Assembly: GCA_041838435.1 (NCBI GenBank)
Contig: JBGYPO010000133.1
Location: 1-9,706, forward strand
DNA: 9,706 nucleotides
Source: Aliicoccus sp041838435
Lineage (GTDB): Bacteria > Bacillota > Bacilli > Staphylococcales > Salinicoccaceae
Direction: 5' to 3'
Shown one piece after another: positions 6,301 to 9,706 of this stretch (position 1 is its first letter; each line of letters opens with the position of its first letter). A program made the translations under genes and the position numbers. The notes below the pieces were generated by a model. The model searched no databases and had not been told where the DNA came from. It worked only from the letters and a program-made list of their open reading frames with translations.

Positions 6301-7728
6301 ATGTTAGAAACGCGTACGGAATATGATTTTTTAGGTGAGAAAGAGATTGACGTCAATGCGTATTATGGTATTCAAACAGTAAGAGCAACAGAAAACTTCC
6401 CGATTACAGGATATCGTCTCTCAACAGATTTAATTCGCGCATTTGGTATGGTGAAGCGTGCGAGCGCAATCGCCAACAATGAAATAGGCCGTCTAAATGA
6501 AGAATTCAAAGATGCGATTGTGCAGGCATCTGAAGAAGTTATTGATGGGGAACACCATGATCATTTTATTGTGGATCCAATACAAGGTGGTGCCGGTACA
6601 TCAATTAATATGAATGCGAATGAAGTCATTGCAAACCGGGCATTAGAAATTTTAGGACAAGAAAAAGGAAATTATGGCATTTTATCTCCGAACAACCATG
6701 TAAATATGTCCCAATCTACAAATGATGCATTTCCTACAGCAATACATATTGCAGTGATTGCGCGTGCTGAGAAGCTGCTGGAGACGATGCAAGAAATGCT
6801 GCATGTCTTTAAAGACAAGGCGTCTGAATTTGACCACGTGATAAAAATGGGACGCACGCACTTACAAGACGCAGTTCCAATTCGCTTAGGACAAGAATAT
6901 GGCGCTTACGCGAAAGTGATAGAGCGCGACATCAGACGGGTTACAAATTCAATAGAACACTTATATGAAGTCAATATCGGTGCAACAGCTGTCGGCACAG
7001 GTTTAAACGCAGATGAATACTACATAGATGTTGCAGTGAGAGAACTGACAAAAGCATCAGGATTTCCTATGATGCGTGCAGATAATTTAGTCGACGCAAC
7101 ACAAAACACAGATGCGTATACAGAAGTCTCAAGTCAGCTAAAAGTTTGTATGATTAATATGTCGAAAATTGCGAATGATTTAAGACTGACGTCCTCAGGT
7201 CCCCGTACAGGACTAAATGAAATTAATCTGCCGGCAAGACAACCGGGTTCATCAATCATGCCTGGTAAAGTAAATCCAGTAATGGCTGAGATGATTAACC
7301 AAATTGCGTTCCAGGTCATTGGTAATGATACGACGATTACGATGGCATCTGAAGCGGGACAGCTTGAACTAAACGTAATGGAACCAGTTCTTGTATTTAA
7401 CTTATTACAATCGATTGATATTATGCGCAATGGTTTTAATGTGTTTACACAACACTGTGTCAAAGATATCAGTGCAAACACTTCAGTTATGAGAGAATCT
7501 GTTGAGCGCAGCGTCGGTACGATTACTGCTTTAACACCACATGTCGGGTATGACAGAGCATCTAAAATTGCACGTCAGGCAATTGTTACAGGTGAATCTG
7601 TGCGGACATTATGTGAAAGAGAAAATATTTTAACAGCAGAAGAGTTGAATATAGTATTTGATGCGTTCGAGATGACAAATATTGGTGTATCCAAGTTACC
7701 AACACGAGAAAATTCAATTAAATATTAA
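6301..7728 (+). CDS. aspA: Aspartate ammonia-lyase (aspartase)
   Basis: This 475-residue enzyme would deaminate L-aspartate to fumarate and ammonia in the cytoplasm, linking aspartate use to the TCA cycle. It belongs to the fumarase/aspartase superfamily: the signature GSSIMPGKVNP (316-326) with the catalytic-loop serine, the GGAGTSINMNANEV stretch (96-109), QSTNDAFPT (138-146) and GRTHLQDAVPIRLGQE (184-199) are all present. The N-terminus EYDFLGEKEIDVNAYYGIQTVRATENFPITG is typical of bacillary aspartases rather than class II fumarases, which normally read differently around the lid and substrate-binding loop. Start choice: AGGGGAG (6286-6292) is about 8 nt upstream of ATG 6301, whereas upstream in-frame ATGs at 6265 and 6280 lack such a site. 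The gene is divergent from the aldehyde dehydrogenase and followed by its own hairpin, so it is probably monocistronic. Confidence 0.92.
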   Translation: MLETRTEYDFLGEKEIDVNAYYGIQTVRATENFPITGYRLSTDLIRAFGMVKRASAIANNEIGRLNEEFKDAIVQASEEVIDGEHHDHFIVDPIQGGAGTSINMNANEVIANRALEILGQEKGNYGILSPNNHVNMSQSTNDAFPTAIHIAVIARAEKLLETMQEMLHVFKDKASEFDHVIKMGRTHLQDAVPIRLGQEYGAYAKVIERDIRRVTNSIEHLYEVNIGATAVGTGLNADEYYIDVAVRELTKASGFPMMRADNLVDATQNTDAYTEVSSQLKVCMINMSKIANDLRLTSSGPRTGLNEINLPARQPGSSIMPGKVNPVMAEMINQIAFQVIGNDTTITMASEAGQLELNVMEPVLVFNLLQSIDIMRNGFNVFTQHCVKDISANTSVMRESVERSVGTITALTPHVGYDRASKIARQAIVTGESVRTLCERENILTAEELNIVFDAFEMTNIGVSKLPTRENSIKY

Positions 7729-7738
7729 TAATTTATCG

Positions 7739-7774
7739 ATAACCGTTGCAAATGCGCAACGGTTATTAAATTTT
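7739..7774 (+). terminator. Hairpin terminator after aspA
   Basis: ATAACCGTTGC (7739-7749) pairs perfectly with GCAACGGTTAT (7756-7766) around a 6-nt loop. The stem is strong, but the following T-run is broken (TAAATTTT), so termination may be incomplete. The sequence from here to the next gene (7775-7850) is AT-rich with several TATAAT-like motifs (7830-7840) but no convincing -35 box. Confidence 0.75.
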
Positions 7775-7867
7775 CATGAGTAAATTATGAGAGTTTATTT
7801 AAAAAGTATCGCAATTATTCAAATTATCTGATAATATAACTCTATAACTACATAGGAGGACGTATGC

Positions 7868-9538
7868 ATGAAAAAATTGAACCGAATTGCTTTATCTGCC
7901 GTATCACTTGGCTTACTTGCAACAACAGCTATGAGTTTTAACACCAACGAAGCACACGCACAAGACGAGGATAATAACAGAGGCGATTTAGTTATGGCCA
8001 TGATGAGTGATGTTGTTACGCTCGATCCACACGGAAGTAACGACACATCTTCAGCGCAAGTAAGAATCAACCTATATGAGCGTTTGACGATGACAGACAG
8101 AGATATGAATCTTGTCCCGAGTCTTGCGACTGAGTGGGAAGCCATCGATGATACGACATGGAACTTCAAGTTAAGAGAAGGTACAACGTTCCATAGCGGT
8201 GCAGATTTTACAGGTGAAGACGTTAAAGCAACACTTGATCGTGTATTAGACCCAGCGCTTGGATCTGAAGTTGCATTCCTATTTGACATGATTGAAGAAG
8301 TAGAAGTTGTCGATGACTATGAAGTTAATATTCATTTAGAATATCCATTTGCACCATTACAAAGTCACTTGGCACATAATACAGCAGGAATTATGAGTAA
8401 AGAAGTTATAGATAAAGATTACCAAAACGCACTTGATGAAGCAGGCGTTGACATGACACTTGAGGAGTATTACGACCTTCGTGCTGAAGGCGGCGATGCT
8501 TACGAAGAGGTTTTTGTTGATGTTAGTGAATTCTTAGGTAACGTGATTGCAGTAGAACCTGATGGAACAAACCATTTGAAATTTGTTTCACGTTCAGCGG
8601 GTAGCAACGTTGTGACTGAGCTGTTCGAAGATTTCCAAGGCGGAGATCGTAACTTTGATACTGTGACATTTACAGTAGTTCCTGAATCTGGTTCACGTAT
8701 TGCTGAATTAGAAACAGGTGGTGCTCAAATCGTTAAAGAACTCGATGCAACGAACTACGACCGTGTTGCCGAAGGCGAGGACACAGATGTGGTTGAATCA
8801 GCGTCACTGCGTACAGATTACTTAGGATTTAACGTAAATGCTGAGCCATTTGATGATATTAACGTACGACGTGCGATTGCACACGCAGTTGACCCACAAA
8901 TCATTGTCGATGGTATCTTTAACGGAATCGGTACGGTTGCAACTGGACCAGTGGCTGAAGGCGTCTTCGGATATGACGCTGAGCAGGCGACACAAGTTTA
9001 TGACTTGGATTTAGCGCGTGACTACTTAGCGGAGAGTTCAGTGCCGGATGGATTCAGTACGACACTTTGGGTACGTAACGAAGAGCAGTTCGTAAACATT
9101 GCATTAATTATCCAGGAAAACTTAGCTGAACTTGGTATTGATGTTGAAATCGAACAGATGGAGTGGGGTACGTATCTTGACCGCACGGCTAACGGTGAGC
9201 AGGAGATGTATATCCTAGGTTGGACAACTGTAACAGCTGACTCGGACTATGGGTTATATGCACTTTATCATTCGGATAACTTTGGTGCACCAGGTAACCG
9301 TTCATTCCACTCAACACCTGAACTTGATGAGGCGTTAGACGCTGGACGTACAGAAGCTGAAGAAGATGCACGTCTTGAAGCATACAGTCTAGCTCAAGAA
9401 ATCATCATCGATGAAGCACCAAACGTGTTCTTAATTCACCAAAACTTTGTAGCGGGTTATAACTCGTCACAAGTATCTGGAATCTATGTAGATGCAATTG
9501 GTGATGTTAGATTTGAAGAAGTTGAGTTCTTAGACTAA
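7868..9538 (+). CDS. ABC transporter substrate-binding protein, family 5 (peptide/glutathione/nickel type), non-lipoprotein
   Basis: This 556-residue exported protein would bind a peptide or similar solute outside the cell and deliver it to an ABC importer. Residues 1-31 form a Sec signal peptide (KKLNR, hydrophobic core, AHA before Q32). The mature part has SBP_bac_5 hallmarks: VTLDPHGSNDTSS (50-62), LATEWEAIDDTTWNFKLREGTTFHSG (86-111), GEDVKATLDRVLDP, VPESGSRIAELETG (271-284), LGFNVNAEPFDDINVRRAIAHAVD (319-342) and a C-terminal EAPNVFLIHQNFVAG. Two oddities: there is no lipobox cysteine and no visible wall anchor, and the usual PVGTGPYKF hinge motif reads PDGTNHLKF (231-239) after an acidic stretch (~181-225). 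AGGAGGA (7854-7860) precedes ATG 7868 by 7 nt; the ATG at 7864 is out of frame. Permease and ATPase genes are not in the window. The solute cannot be named. Confidence 0.9.
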   Translation: MKKLNRIALSAVSLGLLATTAMSFNTNEAHAQDEDNNRGDLVMAMMSDVVTLDPHGSNDTSSAQVRINLYERLTMTDRDMNLVPSLATEWEAIDDTTWNFKLREGTTFHSGADFTGEDVKATLDRVLDPALGSEVAFLFDMIEEVEVVDDYEVNIHLEYPFAPLQSHLAHNTAGIMSKEVIDKDYQNALDEAGVDMTLEEYYDLRAEGGDAYEEVFVDVSEFLGNVIAVEPDGTNHLKFVSRSAGSNVVTELFEDFQGGDRNFDTVTFTVVPESGSRIAELETGGAQIVKELDATNYDRVAEGEDTDVVESASLRTDYLGFNVNAEPFDDINVRRAIAHAVDPQIIVDGIFNGIGTVATGPVAEGVFGYDAEQATQVYDLDLARDYLAESSVPDGFSTTLWVRNEEQFVNIALIIQENLAELGIDVEIEQMEWGTYLDRTANGEQEMYILGWTTVTADSDYGLYALYHSDNFGAPGNRSFHSTPELDEALDAGRTEAEEDARLEAYSLAQEIIIDEAPNVFLIHQNFVAGYNSSQVSGIYVDAIGDVRFEEVEFLD

Positions 9539-9556
9539 AATTTAAAAGCAGTTCTA

Positions 9557-9594
9557 AAAATATAGTGCATTTCTATGGAGTGCACTATATTTTC
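9557..9594 (+). terminator. Strong hairpin terminator after the substrate-binding protein
   Basis: AAAATATAGTGCA (9557-9569) pairs perfectly over 13 bp with TGCACTATATTTT (9581-9593) around an 11-nt loop. The A-tract and T-tract ends make it potentially bidirectional. It separates the substrate-binding protein from the next exported protein, either ending the transcript or lowering readthrough between a highly made binding protein and downstream genes. Confidence 0.75.
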
Positions 9595-9639
9595 AAAATT
9601 AATTCATAGTATTCTTATATAATTAGGAGATGATACAGA

Positions 9640-9706
9640 GTGAAAAGTAAACTTAAATATTCTTTATTAAGCCTTGGTTTATTAGCGACTGTTGCAGCCG
9701 TAGCAG
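9640..9706 (+). CDS. Exported protein, N-terminal fragment (probable second substrate-binding protein)
   Basis: A GTG start preceded by AGGAG (9625-9629) opens a frame to the window end encoding MKSKLKYSLLSLGLLATVAA and onward. This is a signal-peptide n-region and hydrophobic core, and its SLGLLAT matches the same stretch in the signal peptide of the preceding substrate-binding protein (residues 13-19). A tandem paralogue of that protein is therefore likely, but only 22 codons are visible, so the mature function and whether a lipobox follows cannot be judged. The GTG start and spacing of 10 nt suggest lower translation than its neighbour. Confidence 0.65.
   Translation, partial: MKSKLKYSLLSLGLLATVAAVA

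Noticed and set aside
7819..8289. Minus-strand 156-codon frame
   Set aside because: It is antisense to the clear signal peptide and N-lobe of the substrate-binding protein, with no recognisable protein features of its own.
9595..9624. TATAAT at 9618-9623 as a promoter for the last gene
   Set aside because: There is no -35 box 17 nt upstream and it abuts the ribosome binding site; AT-rich chance occurrence is as likely.

Overview
The window looks like chromosomal DNA from a low-GC Gram-positive bacterium of the Staphylococcaceae, probably a salt-tolerant genus such as Jeotgalicoccus or Salinicoccus. This rests on AT-rich intergenic DNA, AGGAGG-type ribosome binding sites, staphylococcal-style protein sequences and rather acidic exported proteins. 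The genus is an inference; no marker gene here fixes it.

Layout. Positions 1-240 hold a tandem array of ~100-bp repeats, each built from two diverged hairpin monomers, running off the left edge. Next come a terminator, a tRNA-Leu(CAA) gene and its promoter, all on the minus strand. From 505 to 4435 four plus-strand genes are packed with gaps of 26, 1 and 19 bases and no terminator between them: a multi-pass membrane protein of unknown function, an ATP-grasp ligase resembling the enterococcal D-aspartate ligase family, an Asp/Glu racemase with both catalytic cysteines, and a lipoprotein with a long acidic spacer and a YVTN-type beta-propeller. A terminator closes the unit. The convergent gap (4436-4738) holds two terminators flanking a second hairpin array, four units of exactly 42 bp.

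Positions 4739-7728 hold a divergent pair: an NAD(P)-type aldehyde dehydrogenase (minus) and aspartate ammonia-lyase (plus). A near-consensus catabolite-response element (cre) lies in the aldehyde dehydrogenase promoter. After the aspA terminator comes a family 5 (peptide/nickel/glutathione-type) ABC transporter substrate-binding protein that has a signal peptidase I site and no lipobox. A strong hairpin terminator follows it, then the first 22 codons of another exported protein with a similar signal peptide, cut by the window end.

How the genes may work together. The best candidate for an undescribed system is the four-gene unit. The racemase would supply a D-amino acid (most likely D-Asp), the ATP-grasp enzyme would ligate it to an amine acceptor, and the membrane protein and surface lipoprotein may handle or sense the product at the envelope. 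That scheme is inference from co-occurrence and family resemblance. The aspartate ammonia-lyase downstream also acts on aspartate but is separately transcribed.
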